Assembly: GCA_945860725.1 (NCBI GenBank)
Contig: CAMAQZ010000006.1
Location: forward strand, 1-61,362
Source of the DNA: Klebsiella pneumoniae
GTDB lineage: Bacteria > Pseudomonadota > Gammaproteobacteria > Steroidobacterales > Steroidobacteraceae
Direction of reading: 5' to 3'
DNA: 61,362 bases
The notes under the pieces were generated by a model. The model was not told the DNA's origin and made no database searches. It worked only from the letters and a program-made list of their open reading frames with translations. This document shows positions 17,719 through 26,101 of this stretch, one piece after another. Made by a program: the position numbers and the translations under genes. The first letter of the stretch is position 1, and each line of letters begins with the position of its first letter.

Positions 17719-18518
17719 GCGCGGCGGATGCAGTGAAGGCATCGGGCGAGGCAGCGTCGGCGCTGCGAGCGGCGCGCGTGTTGGTGGCCGCGCGGCGGGA
17801 GCGACGGCTCATCGAGCGGTTGCCGCTCGACTGCCGGCCTGCGCATCTTGCCGCGGGTTATGCGGTCCAGGCGCAGGTCGCCGGATTGCTGGGGGCGATC
17901 GGCGGTTGGAAGATCGGTGCCGCCGACCCCGGTGGTACGCCGCTCCACGCACCCATCTTCGTAGCGGACATACACCAGAGCGGCGTCACCCTCGCGATCA
18001 AAGAATTCGCCGGCTCGACCATCGAGGCGGAGATCGCGTTCCGGTTGCTACAGGATCTGCCGGTGGGGCCTGCAGCGCATGACCCGACCTCGGTGGCGCG
18101 GGCTGTCGAACGGGTGCCGGCGCTCGAGATCTACAGCAGCCGCTACCGGGAGCCGGGCGCGACAGAGGAGGCCGAACAACTCGCCGATTGCCTGGCGAAC
18201 GGCGGTCTTATCGTTGGAGTCGGGGTCGGCGTCGGCGTTGGCGTTGGCGTCGATGCGGTGATGGCGGGCGAGGCCACGCCCACTTGGGACATCGAGCTCG
18301 CGATCGATGACACCCTTGCGCAGCGGCGGGCGGCGCGCCACCCGGCCGGCGACCCGTTGCAGCTGGTGGTGTGGCTCGCTAACCATCTGAACCGCTGCGG
18401 TGGCCTGTTGAGCGCCGGGCAAGTGGTCACCACAGGCGCCCTGCTGCTCGCGCCGATCGGGCGCAGCGTGCGTGGCGAATGGCAGGGGCTCGGCAGCGTA
18501 TCGGCGAGCTTCACCTGA
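17715..18518 (+). CDS. 2-Keto-4-pentenoate hydratase/FAA-hydrolase-family protein with Val-Gly repeat
   Basis: This 267-residue protein resembles 2-oxopent-4-enoate hydratases of the fumarylacetoacetase superfamily, with GGWKIGAADP, IEAEIAFRL (the metal-binding Glu region) and the C-terminal TGALLLAP segment. Such enzymes hydrate enol or dienoate intermediates in the cytoplasm. Residues 167-179 are an uninterrupted Val-Gly repeat encoded by hexamer repeats, replacing a surface loop; such a low-complexity insert is unusual and may vary in length between strains. The ATG overlaps the hydrolase stop (ATGA). A hairpin lies just past the stop. Confidence 0.8.
   Translation: MSAADAVKASGEAASALRAARVLVAARRERRLIERLPLDCRPAHLAAGYAVQAQVAGLLGAIGGWKIGAADPGGTPLHAPIFVADIHQSGVTLAIKEFAGSTIEAEIAFRLLQDLPVGPAAHDPTSVARAVERVPALEIYSSRYREPGATEEAEQLADCLANGGLIVGVGVGVGVGVGVDAVMAGEATPTWDIELAIDDTLAQRRAARHPAGDPLQLVVWLANHLNRCGGLLSAGQVVTTGALLLAPIGRSVRGEWQGLGSVSASFT
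18213..18248 (+). repeat. Hexanucleotide microsatellite inside the hydratase gene
   Basis: Six consecutive in-frame copies of the consensus GTYGGN (GTTGGA, GTCGGG, GTCGGC twice, GTTGGC twice) encode Val-Gly repeats, followed by a partial copy GTCGAT. Because the unit is six bases, slippage would add or remove Val-Gly pairs without a frameshift. Confidence 0.85.
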
Positions 18519-18528
18519 CGCGCTGCCC

Positions 18529-18547
18529 GGACCCTCCCTCAGGGTCC
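18529..18547. terminator. Candidate bidirectional hairpin terminator
   Basis: GGACCCT (18529-18535), a five-base loop CCCTC and AGGGTCC (18541-18547) form a perfect seven-pair stem in the 48-base gap between the convergent hydratase and betaine-homocysteine methyltransferase-like genes. No T tract follows on either strand, so intrinsic termination may be weak. Confidence 0.5.
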
Positions 18548-18566
18548 AGGCGCAAGACTTCGGTGA

Positions 18567-19604
18567 TCAGCCGCGGCGGCTGCGGCTCGCGCGGGGTCCC
18601 GCGCCAGAGGCCGATCCTGCCGCGCGATCGAGGTTGCCGCCCAGCTGTGCACGCGCACCGGTACTGATCTGACCGAGGGCGGACTCGAGCGCTGCCGTAT
18701 CCGGGCGTGGGCCTGCCACATGCGAATCGAGCGCTTTGCGCATCGCAGCGAGGTGTTCCGGTGAGGTGCCGCAGCAACCGCCGATGATGCGCGCGCCCGA
18801 GTCGATCGCGAGGTGTACATAGCTCGCCATGAGATCGGGCGTGCCGTCGTAGCGGATCGCGCCGTCGACCCACTGCGGGATGCCGCAGTTGGCCTTGGCG
18901 ACGAGCACCATATCGGGGTCGGCGGCGGTGCTGAGGTTCAGGATCGAGGCGACGAGTTCTGCGGGTCCGACACCGCAGTTGCTGCCGCAGGCGGCGAGCT
19001 GCTGCTCGCGCGCGATGCTGGCGAGTTCTGCGGGTGTCAGCGACATCATGGTGCGGCCGTTGGTGTCGAAGGACAGGGTGCTCACGATGGGCAGCCCCGC
19101 GGCGCGCGCGCCTTCGATGGCGGCCTCGACCTCCTCGCGCGAGGACAGCGTCTCGATCCACAGGACGTCGGCACCGCCCTCGGCGAGCGCCAGCGCCTGT
19201 TCGGCGAACGCGGCGCTCGCATCAGCCGACGACACCGGACCGAGGGGTTCGAGGATCTCGCCGGTCGGGCCCATACTGCCCGCGACAATGATCTCGCGAC
19301 CCGAGGCATCTGCGACGGACCGGGCGAGCTGTGCCGCGGTGCGGTTGAGCTCGCGCACGCGTTCCTCGGCCTTGTGCAGCTTGAGACGGTAGCGCGTACC
19401 ACCGAAGGTATTGGTGAGGATGATGTCCGCTCCGGCGTCTACGAAGCGCTGGTGCAGCAACTTGATGCGGTCGGGGTGGTCGACATTCCAGAGCTCCGGT
19501 GCATCGCCTGAGATAAGCCCCATCTCGAAGAGGTTGCTGCCAGTGGCGCCATCGGCCAGCAGACAACGGCGGCGGGCGAGAAGATCGGTAAATCGGTTGT
19601 TCAC
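18567..19604 (-). CDS. bmt: Betaine-homocysteine S-methyltransferase-like protein
   Basis: This 345-residue homocysteine-binding TIM barrel has the zinc ligands intact: Cys210 in GSNCGVG and Cys277-Cys278 in GGCCGT. The N-terminus (NNRFTDLLARRR, LLADGATGSNLFEMG, PELWNVDHPD) resembles the bacterial betaine-homocysteine methyltransferases of rhizobia and roseobacters. These move a methyl from glycine betaine to homocysteine, giving dimethylglycine and methionine. The GTG start has AAGGA upstream. It follows soxG by 42 bases in the MFS-soxBDAG operon, which fits betaine to dimethylglycine to sarcosine to glycine. The C-terminal 35 residues are a Gly/Arg-rich tail. Another methyl donor cannot be excluded. 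Confidence 0.82.
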   Translation of the reverse strand: MNNRFTDLLARRRCLLADGATGSNLFEMGLISGDAPELWNVDHPDRIKLLHQRFVDAGADIILTNTFGGTRYRLKLHKAEERVRELNRTAAQLARSVADASGREIIVAGSMGPTGEILEPLGPVSSADASAAFAEQALALAEGGADVLWIETLSSREEVEAAIEGARAAGLPIVSTLSFDTNGRTMMSLTPAELASIAREQQLAACGSNCGVGPAELVASILNLSTAADPDMVLVAKANCGIPQWVDGAIRYDGTPDLMASYVHLAIDSGARIIGGCCGTSPEHLAAMRKALDSHVAGPRPDTAALESALGQISTGARAQLGGNLDRAAGSASGAGPRASRSRRG

Positions 19605-19646
19605 GGAGTCGTCCTTGTAGGTGGGTCAGACGGGCAGGGGTGCCGC

Positions 19647-20180
19647 TCAGGCGGTCCAACTGCCGGTAAGCGAATACATCCTAGCCGAACGGAGCCACGC
19701 ATCGAAGTGTTCCGCCATCGAGGATGGGGCGATCAACAGCCAGTCTGCCGCTCTGCGGACCACCATGACCGGCACTTGCGCGATCAGGGAGACGGTAGCC
19801 TGACCGACTGCGAAAGCCTCGGGGTGCAGGTCGAGCCGACATCCCGCTGCGAGCCAACGGCTCGCGTCAGGATCGCTGATGCGCCAAGCGCAGCGCGCGG
19901 CGCTGAGGTCGGTCACCGCCCCGGCGTCTCCGATCAGGGTCTCGCAGCGTTCGGCGAGCGTGGGATCCGTCGTACCGGCAGGTGGTGCGGGCACGATCAG
20001 CAACCAACGCGTGGGGCGCACCGAGCAGGCCACCCGGTCGGTGTTGCACCAAGCGGTGCCGAAAGGCGGCAATTCCCAACCCTCGGCTCTCAGGCGATCG
20101 TGCAGCGCCGCGCTGCCGTCGCGCCAGGCCGCCACTTGCACCACTTCAAAGCGCGGGGTGTCGATGTCAGGCTCGGACAC
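19647..20180 (-). CDS. soxG: Sarcosine oxidase gamma subunit
   Basis: This 177-residue GcvT-like subunit completes the tetramer with soxB, soxD and soxA upstream. Recognisable features are the CNTDRVACSVRPTRWLLIVP segment, LSAARCAWRISDPDA, and the LDLHPEAFAVG motif typical of SoxG. It has a structural role and lacks a known cofactor. The GTG start overlaps the soxA stop by 14 bases, implying translational coupling. Confidence 0.9.
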   Translation of the reverse strand: MSEPDIDTPRFEVVQVAAWRDGSAALHDRLRAEGWELPPFGTAWCNTDRVACSVRPTRWLLIVPAPPAGTTDPTLAERCETLIGDAGAVTDLSAARCAWRISDPDASRWLAAGCRLDLHPEAFAVGQATVSLIAQVPVMVVRRAADWLLIAPSSMAEHFDAWLRSARMYSLTGSWTA

Positions 20181-23115
20181 GGGTGTTCTCCGGATCGAAC
20201 CAGTGCGGTGTGGTGATCTCGACTTCGACCGACTCGCCGTGCAGCGGCGAGACGGCGAGCAACCGTGACCCGATGCGGCGCCGACCGTCCGCGAGCAGCG
20301 CGAGTCCGATCCAGCGGTCGATGAGCACCGAGGGTGTGCAGGAGGTCACATCACCCAGGTTCGTCCGGGGTGCGCTCCGATCGACGAGGATCATGCCGGC
20401 GATGAGCTGGGCACCCGAGGCGATCGGCCGCAGTCCGATGAGCTGCCGACGCTGCATCGAGGTCGATCCTGGGCGTTGTGCCAGGACACGACCGACAAAA
20501 TCGCCTTCCGTCTTCAACATGCGTTCGAAACCGAGATCGTGGGCGGTGGTGTTGCCGTCGAGCTCGGCGGTCGTGATATGGCCCTTCTCGATGCGCAGCG
20601 TGTTGAGCGCATCGACTCCGTAGGGCAGCGCGCCAAGCGGAAGCCCCGCCCCGAGCAACGCGGTCCAGACCGTATCGGCTTGGTCCCGTGGCACCGCTAC
20701 TTCATAGGCGAGCTCGCCCGAGAAGGAGATGCGGAAGAGGCGGCCGCGCACGCCTGCGATCCGCGCGGGTAGCGCGGCCATGAACGGGACCGCAGCGCCG
20801 CTGAGGTCTGCGTCTGGCATCACCGCCTGCAGGAGCTGGCGCGCGCGCGGTCCGGCGATGGAGAACTGCGCCCATTGATCGGTGACATCGGTGAGCACGA
20901 CATCCCAGTCCGATCGGTTGACCTGCAACTGGAACTCGAGGTGTTCGAGTACGGCGGTGTGGTTGGCGGTGGTGGTGGTGAGCAGGAAGTGCCGCTCACC
21001 CAACCGCGAGGTCGTGCCGTCGTCGAGGAGGCAGCCGTCCTCGCGCAGCATGATGCCGTAGCGAGCCTTGCCGATCGCGAGCGTCGAGAACCGGTTGGCG
21101 TAGACGAAGTCGAGGAATCGACCCGCATCGGCGCCTTGCACGTCGATCTTGCCGAGGCTCGACGCATCACCGATGCCTGCCGTCTCGCGTACCGCGCGCG
21201 CCTCGCGCAACACCGGCTCCCAGCCGGTCACTGCCGAGTACACCAAAGGCCGCTGCCAGAGACCGCTCGGCACGAAGGTGGCACCGCAGGCGACATGGGA
21301 CGCATGCGCCGGGAAACGCCGTTCGGGCCGCAGGTGCGCGCCGATCTCCCCGCCCGCGAGCGCCGCGAAGGAGGTCGGATGGATGTACGGGCGGGGTGTC
21401 GGCAGACCGACCTCGGCAGGGCTTTGACCGCGTGCCGCGGCGAGCACCGCCGCGCCGAGCAGCCCACCGATACGACCTTGGTCGGTGGCCATACCGTGGG
21501 TCGTGTAGCGTTTGGCGTGCTCGATGTGGGTGTAGCCCTCGCGGTGCGCCTGGCGCAGGTCGTCGGTCGTCACATCGTGCTGCAGATCGACGAAGCACTT
21601 GCCCTGAACGGCGACCTCCCACAGGGTTTGCAGCGACGAGGTTTCGGGATCAACTGGTAACGCCAGGGTCTCAGCCGATGCGCTCAGACCGAGTCCGCTG
21701 GCCAAGCGTACTGCCGCCGCGTCGCCGTCTTGCGCGGCTGCAGAAAGTCCGTACCGACCCGCCGCTGCGCCGGTCACCACGCCCCGGGAGTCGGGCAGCG
21801 CTGCGGCGAACGAGGCGAGATCTTCGCGCCACTGCAGTGACCCGCCCGCTTGGGTTGCGAGCGCTGATTCGGCTTGGAACCCACCCGACAAAAGCAGGCA
21901 ATCGGTGTCGAGCATGGCGCGAGGCGTACCTTCGACGCTTGCGATACGCACCGCGCGGACGGCGCGGCGTCCTTCGATCGCGGTGACCACCGATCCGCTG
22001 TAGACGGCGATGCCGAGCGCCAGAGCCCGGGTCGCAGCGTTCGAACTCGGGCGCGGATCGACGATGGCGCGGATCGACACGCCGGCTTCCTGCAGCGCAA
22101 AGGCGCTCTCGTAAGCCCAATCGTTATTGGTGAACAGCACGGGTCGTTCGCCGACCGCGACGCCGTAGCGCCGAAGATAGGCGAGGGCGGCACCGGCGAT
22201 CATCACGCCCGGTCGGTCGTTGTCGGGGCAGGCGATCCAGCGTTCGTTGGCACCGCTCGCGAGCAGCACACGCTGCGCACGGATCACACGCAGCCGTTCA
22301 CGGGGCAAGCCCTCCGCGTCGTGCGCCGCATCTGCGGAGCCCGCCGCGCAGGTCTCCACCGCCGAGAACACGCCGTGGTCATGGGCGGCGATGACCTGCG
22401 TACGGGTGAGCAGCCGGATCCGCGGCGCTGCAGCGATCTCGCCCAGTGTCTGCGTGCGCCACGCCTGCCAGCGAGGGTCGAGCAGTGTGCCGCCACCGGC
22501 TTCGACATCACGCTCGATGAGCATGATACGCAGACCGCTCGATGCAAGACGTCGTGCCGCCGAGAGCCCTGCGGCGCCGGTACCGATGATCAGCACATCG
22601 GTATGGTCGTGCAGGATCTCATCGCCTGTCTTGGGCGCAGCGTCGGGCGCGCGACCGAGCCTGCCCAGACCCGCGGCACGCCGGATCGCGGGCTCGAACA
22701 GCCGCTCCCACGCCCAAGCCGGACGCATGAAGGTCTTGTAGTAGAAGCCGGCGGAGAACAAGGGCGCGAACAGACCGTTGATCGCGAGCAGATCGAGATC
22801 GAGCGACGGCCACCGGTTCTGGCTGCGCACGCGCATCCCCGCAGTGACGCAGACGGTGGTGGCCCGCCGGTTGGGTAGCGCACCGGATGCAGCGAGTACA
22901 TCGATGAGTGCGCAGGGCTCTTCGGGGCCTGCGGTCACGATGCCCCGTGGCCGGTGGTACTTGAAACTGCGCCCCACCAGGCGCACGCCGTTCGCGAGCA
23001 GCGCCGAGGCGACGGTATCCCCGGCCAAGGCATTCAGGCGGCGACCGTCGAACTCGAATTCAAGCTCGCGCGACGGGTCGGTCAGCAGTCCGGTGGTGAT
23101 GCGGTGCGCTGTCAC
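20167..23115 (-). CDS. soxA: Sarcosine oxidase alpha subunit (copy 2)
   Basis: This 982-residue alpha subunit has the same layout as copy 1: an N-terminal ferredoxin-fold region with SFKYHRPRG, a dinucleotide-binding domain (DVLIIGTGAAG) and a C-terminal GcvT/H4F-binding half. The GTG start overlaps the soxD stop (GTGA). The reading frame is open 42 codons further upstream, but that part duplicates soxD sequence in another frame and is not family-like. It makes glycine plus methylene-H4F together with the soxBDG subunits around it. Divergence from copy 1 suggests the two oxidases differ in regulation or substrate range. Confidence 0.94.
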   Translation of the reverse strand: MTAHRITTGLLTDPSRELEFEFDGRRLNALAGDTVASALLANGVRLVGRSFKYHRPRGIVTAGPEEPCALIDVLAASGALPNRRATTVCVTAGMRVRSQNRWPSLDLDLLAINGLFAPLFSAGFYYKTFMRPAWAWERLFEPAIRRAAGLGRLGRAPDAAPKTGDEILHDHTDVLIIGTGAAGLSAARRLASSGLRIMLIERDVEAGGGTLLDPRWQAWRTQTLGEIAAAPRIRLLTRTQVIAAHDHGVFSAVETCAAGSADAAHDAEGLPRERLRVIRAQRVLLASGANERWIACPDNDRPGVMIAGAALAYLRRYGVAVGERPVLFTNNDWAYESAFALQEAGVSIRAIVDPRPSSNAATRALALGIAVYSGSVVTAIEGRRAVRAVRIASVEGTPRAMLDTDCLLLSGGFQAESALATQAGGSLQWREDLASFAAALPDSRGVVTGAAAGRYGLSAAAQDGDAAAVRLASGLGLSASAETLALPVDPETSSLQTLWEVAVQGKCFVDLQHDVTTDDLRQAHREGYTHIEHAKRYTTHGMATDQGRIGGLLGAAVLAAARGQSPAEVGLPTPRPYIHPTSFAALAGGEIGAHLRPERRFPAHASHVACGATFVPSGLWQRPLVYSAVTGWEPVLREARAVRETAGIGDASSLGKIDVQGADAGRFLDFVYANRFSTLAIGKARYGIMLREDGCLLDDGTTSRLGERHFLLTTTTANHTAVLEHLEFQLQVNRSDWDVVLTDVTDQWAQFSIAGPRARQLLQAVMPDADLSGAAVPFMAALPARIAGVRGRLFRISFSGELAYEVAVPRDQADTVWTALLGAGLPLGALPYGVDALNTLRIEKGHITTAELDGNTTAHDLGFERMLKTEGDFVGRVLAQRPGSTSMQRRQLIGLRPIASGAQLIAGMILVDRSAPRTNLGDVTSCTPSVLIDRWIGLALLADGRRRIGSRLLAVSPLHGESVEVEITTPHWFDPENTRVRA

Positions 23116-23399
23116 GGTGTCGCAGCGCCGTCCGGTGGGGCGAGGACAGCCGCCACGGTGCCGACCGCGTGGATCTCGTGGGTCACGGTGTGGCGCCAGA
23201 CTTGCAGGAACTGGCGACAGCCAGCGGCGTGGTACCACCATTCGTGATGCCAGCCGCGCGGGTTGGTCCGATCATAAACATAGGCCACGAACGCTGCGGT
23301 GTCGGCGGCCGCTGCCGGGCGGCGCACGCCCGCATCACCGCGATAACGGAACTCGACTTCGTCGCGCGTGCCGCAGTGGGGGCAGTGGATCCTCAGCAT
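23112..23399 (-). CDS. soxD: Sarcosine oxidase delta subunit (copy 2)
   Basis: This 95-residue zinc subunit has CPHCG near the N-terminus (Cys6, Cys9) and the downstream His and Cys of HAAGCRQF as the expected zinc site. The ATG gives MLRIHCPHC, matching copy 1 and the family; the open frame upstream lies in soxB. It is 13 bases after soxB2 and overlaps soxA2 by four bases. Confidence 0.92.
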   Translation of the reverse strand: MLRIHCPHCGTRDEVEFRYRGDAGVRRPAAAADTAAFVAYVYDRTNPRGWHHEWWYHAAGCRQFLQVWRHTVTHEIHAVGTVAAVLAPPDGAATP

Positions 23400-23412
23400 G
23401 GCGCGGTCACGC

Positions 23413-24723
23413 TCAATGCGCCCACGGGAAGGGACCGGTGCCGATCTCATCCACCGTGCGTCCCTCGGCGAAGCGCGCGAGGTCCAGATGGGCCGTCAGC
23501 GGATGACTTGCGCCACGGGCGATCAAATGGGCGGTGGTGTAGCCGCCGGCGGGGATGGCCTTGAAACCTCCGTAGCACCAGCCACCGTTCATCACGAGGC
23601 CTTCGAGCGGCAGCTTGGAGATGATGGGCGAACCGTCCATCGTCATGTCCATGACACCGCTCCATTGCCGCAGGATGCGCAACCGGGCGAGATCGGGCAG
23701 CAGGGCGACGCCCTCTGCAGCGACCTCTTGGGCGATCCACTGCGTGCCGCGCTGCGCGTAGGTGTTGTGCGCATCGATGGAACCCCCGAAGACCATGCCA
23801 CCTTTATCGGACTGGCTGATATAGAAGTGTCCGGCGCCGAACATCAGCACCACATCGAGGAAGGGCTTGATCGATTCGCTGACGAAGGCTTGCAGCGCAT
23901 GGGTCTCGATCGGCAGGCGGATGTCCGCCATGCCGGCGAGATGGGAGGAATGTCCGGCGACGGCGAGGCAGACCGTGCCGGCGCCGATGAAACCGCGCGT
24001 GGTCTCGACACCTGTGACACGACCGCCCGCCTGGCGCAGACCGGTGACTTCGCAGTGCTCGATGATGTCGACACCCGCTTCGGAGGCGCCGCGCGCATAA
24101 CCCCAGGCGACGGCATCGTGTCGCACCGTGCCGCCGCGCGGTTGCATGAAGGCCCCAAGCACTGGGAATCGTCCGCCGTCGAGCGCGATTGGCGGGATCA
24201 GCTGCTTGAGCGCCGCCCGGTCGAGTTCCACGCAGTCGGCGCCTACGAGCCGCATATCGTTGGCACGACGGATCATGTGGTCGCGTTGACCGTCGTTGTG
24301 CCAGGTGTAGACGACGCCGCGCTGGCTCACCATGGCGTTGAAATTCAATTCCTGCTCGAGTCCTTCCCACAGCCCGAGCGAGAAGTCGTAGAAACGGATG
24401 TTCTCTGGACGGTAGTAGGTGGAGCGGATGATGGTCGTGTTGCGTCCGACATTGCCGAGACCGATCGGGCCTTTTTCGAGCACGGCGACATCGGTGATGC
24501 CGAAGTGGTTGGCGAGGTAGTAGGCGGTGGCGAGACCGTGACCGCCCCCGCCGACGATGACGACCTGATACTCCTTGCGCGGTTCCGCCTTGCGCCACGC
24601 CGGGCGCCAGCCGCGGTGTCCCGTCAACGCTTCCCGCAGCAATCGCAGAGCCGAATAGTGTCCGCTCGCGCGGTGCCGCTGCGATCGGGTGCGTGGGACA
24701 TCGCTGGCTGAAGGGGGTTTCAT
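23413..24723 (-). CDS. soxB: Sarcosine oxidase beta subunit (copy 2)
   Basis: This 436-residue flavoprotein has the FAD motif VVIVGGGGHG (54-63), GRNTTIIRS, and His202 in RHDAVAWGYAR as the expected covalent FMN site. An extra N-terminal stretch of about 20 residues precedes the conserved YSALRLLREALTGHRGW; a start within it cannot be excluded. The gene follows an MFS transporter by 41 bases on the same strand, linking uptake or efflux of a substrate to the oxidase. Confidence 0.94.
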   Translation of the reverse strand: MKPPSASDVPRTRSQRHRASGHYSALRLLREALTGHRGWRPAWRKAEPRKEYQVVIVGGGGHGLATAYYLANHFGITDVAVLEKGPIGLGNVGRNTTIIRSTYYRPENIRFYDFSLGLWEGLEQELNFNAMVSQRGVVYTWHNDGQRDHMIRRANDMRLVGADCVELDRAALKQLIPPIALDGGRFPVLGAFMQPRGGTVRHDAVAWGYARGASEAGVDIIEHCEVTGLRQAGGRVTGVETTRGFIGAGTVCLAVAGHSSHLAGMADIRLPIETHALQAFVSESIKPFLDVVLMFGAGHFYISQSDKGGMVFGGSIDAHNTYAQRGTQWIAQEVAAEGVALLPDLARLRILRQWSGVMDMTMDGSPIISKLPLEGLVMNGGWCYGGFKAIPAGGYTTAHLIARGASHPLTAHLDLARFAEGRTVDEIGTGPFPWAH

Positions 24724-24764
24724 GGAACGCCGAGCAGTTTAAGGCGTACTCGCCGATGCAGCAA

Positions 24765-26024
24765 TCAGCCCGTCTTGGCGGTTGTCCCAGCGATCGAGGG
24801 GTCGCGCCATTGCGACTCCTCGGTGACGGCGGTGGTCTCGGGCTGGGCCTTGATGTACGGCCCGCGCTGCTCGCGCGGTACCGGCGCGCGTCGTGATCGG
24901 CGCCACAGACAGAAGACGGCCAACAGCGCTGCGATCGCCGCGAGCGTCGCAAAATAGGCGGGTGCACCTTGGCGGTCCATGAGCACACCGCCGACGATCG
25001 GTCCGATCACGGCTGCGGCACCGTTCAGCAGCAGCAGCGCGCTGCTGGCGGCCACCATCTCTGAGGTCTCGAGCCGGTCGTTGACATGGGAGACGCCGAG
25101 CGAATAGACCGAAAGCACGAGACCGCTGTTGAGGGCGGCGACGGTGAGCAGTACGGCATCGGGGAGTTCGGGCGAGAGCGCGAGCCACAGGCCAAGGCCG
25201 GCCGCGAGCGCTGCGACGCCGGCGATGACCGCACGGCGTTCCAGGCGGTCCGCCAACATGCCGATCGGGTACTGGGTGAGGACTCCCGCGAGGATGCTGC
25301 CCGCCATGAAGGTCGCGATCGCGGCGTCGTCCATGCCTTGAAGGCGGGCGTAGACCGGGCCGAGCGAGAAGACGATCGAGGCCATGAGCCCTGACATGAG
25401 CACGGCGACCACTCCGAGCGGCGAGCGTCGGTAGAGGTCACGGAACCGGATCGAGCGCGGAGTATCCACCGCCGGCACGGATTGCGCTGACAGCACCAAG
25501 GGCACGATCGCAAGGCAGATCAATGCGGCGACCAGCATGAAGGGGGTGTCGGTGCCGGGGTCGGAGACCAACAGCAGGAACTGCGCAGCACCCAATCCGC
25601 CGTAGAGCACCACCATATAAAGCGCGAGGATCCGCGAGCGGGTCTCTTGCGTGGCCCGGTCGTTGAGCCAACTCTCTGCGACGACATAGATGCCGGCGAG
25701 ACAGATGCCGGTGATGAGGCGTGTCACCCCCCAGAGGACGGGCGTCACGAACACGGCTTGGCTGAGCGCCGACGCAGCCGCGACTGCGGCGAAGGCCGAG
25801 AACACGCGGACATGACCGACATCGCGGATCAGCCGCGGCGCGAGGGTCGTGCCGACGAGGAATCCGATGTAGTAGCACGACATCACGATGCCGATGGCCG
25901 AGGTCGTGAACCCTTCAGCCTGGGCGCGTACGCCGAGGAGGGTGGAGTGCAGACCCGCCCCGAGCATGAGGATGCCCATGCCGAGCAGCAACGGCCAAGT
26001 GCTGGCGATCAAGCTAACCGGCAT
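24765..26024 (-). CDS. MFS transporter (YcaD-like)
   Basis: This 419-residue inner-membrane protein has about 12 hydrophobic segments, a large cytoplasmic loop around 195-205 and a charged C-terminal tail. It resembles the YcaD/sugar-phosphate-type MFS group. Position at the head of the soxBDAG-bmt operon suggests transport of betaine, sarcosine or a related methylamine, but MFS sequence alone does not give the substrate. A perfect TATAAT lies upstream. It diverges from the esterase gene. Confidence 0.82.
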   Translation of the reverse strand: MPVSLIASTWPLLLGMGILMLGAGLHSTLLGVRAQAEGFTTSAIGIVMSCYYIGFLVGTTLAPRLIRDVGHVRVFSAFAAVAAASALSQAVFVTPVLWGVTRLITGICLAGIYVVAESWLNDRATQETRSRILALYMVVLYGGLGAAQFLLLVSDPGTDTPFMLVAALICLAIVPLVLSAQSVPAVDTPRSIRFRDLYRRSPLGVVAVLMSGLMASIVFSLGPVYARLQGMDDAAIATFMAGSILAGVLTQYPIGMLADRLERRAVIAGVAALAAGLGLWLALSPELPDAVLLTVAALNSGLVLSVYSLGVSHVNDRLETSEMVAASSALLLLNGAAAVIGPIVGGVLMDRQGAPAYFATLAAIAALLAVFCLWRRSRRAPVPREQRGPYIKAQPETTAVTEESQWRDPSIAGTTAKTG

Positions 26025-26064
26025 GGTGACGATCGGTCCTTGCTAAGGAGGGTGATGGGCGCGG

Positions 26065-26070
26065 ATTATA
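26065..26070 (-). promoter_or_regulatory. Candidate -10 element of the MFS-sox-bmt operon
   Basis: The minus strand reads TATAAT here, 41 bases before the MFS start codon, with a possible AAGGA ribosome site between. The matching -35 region is GC-rich and poor, as in activator-dependent promoters. The element stands out in GC-rich surroundings. Confidence 0.4.
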
Positions 26071-26101
26071 GCGGCGACGATGCTATTGGCGGGGGCTGGT
26101 G

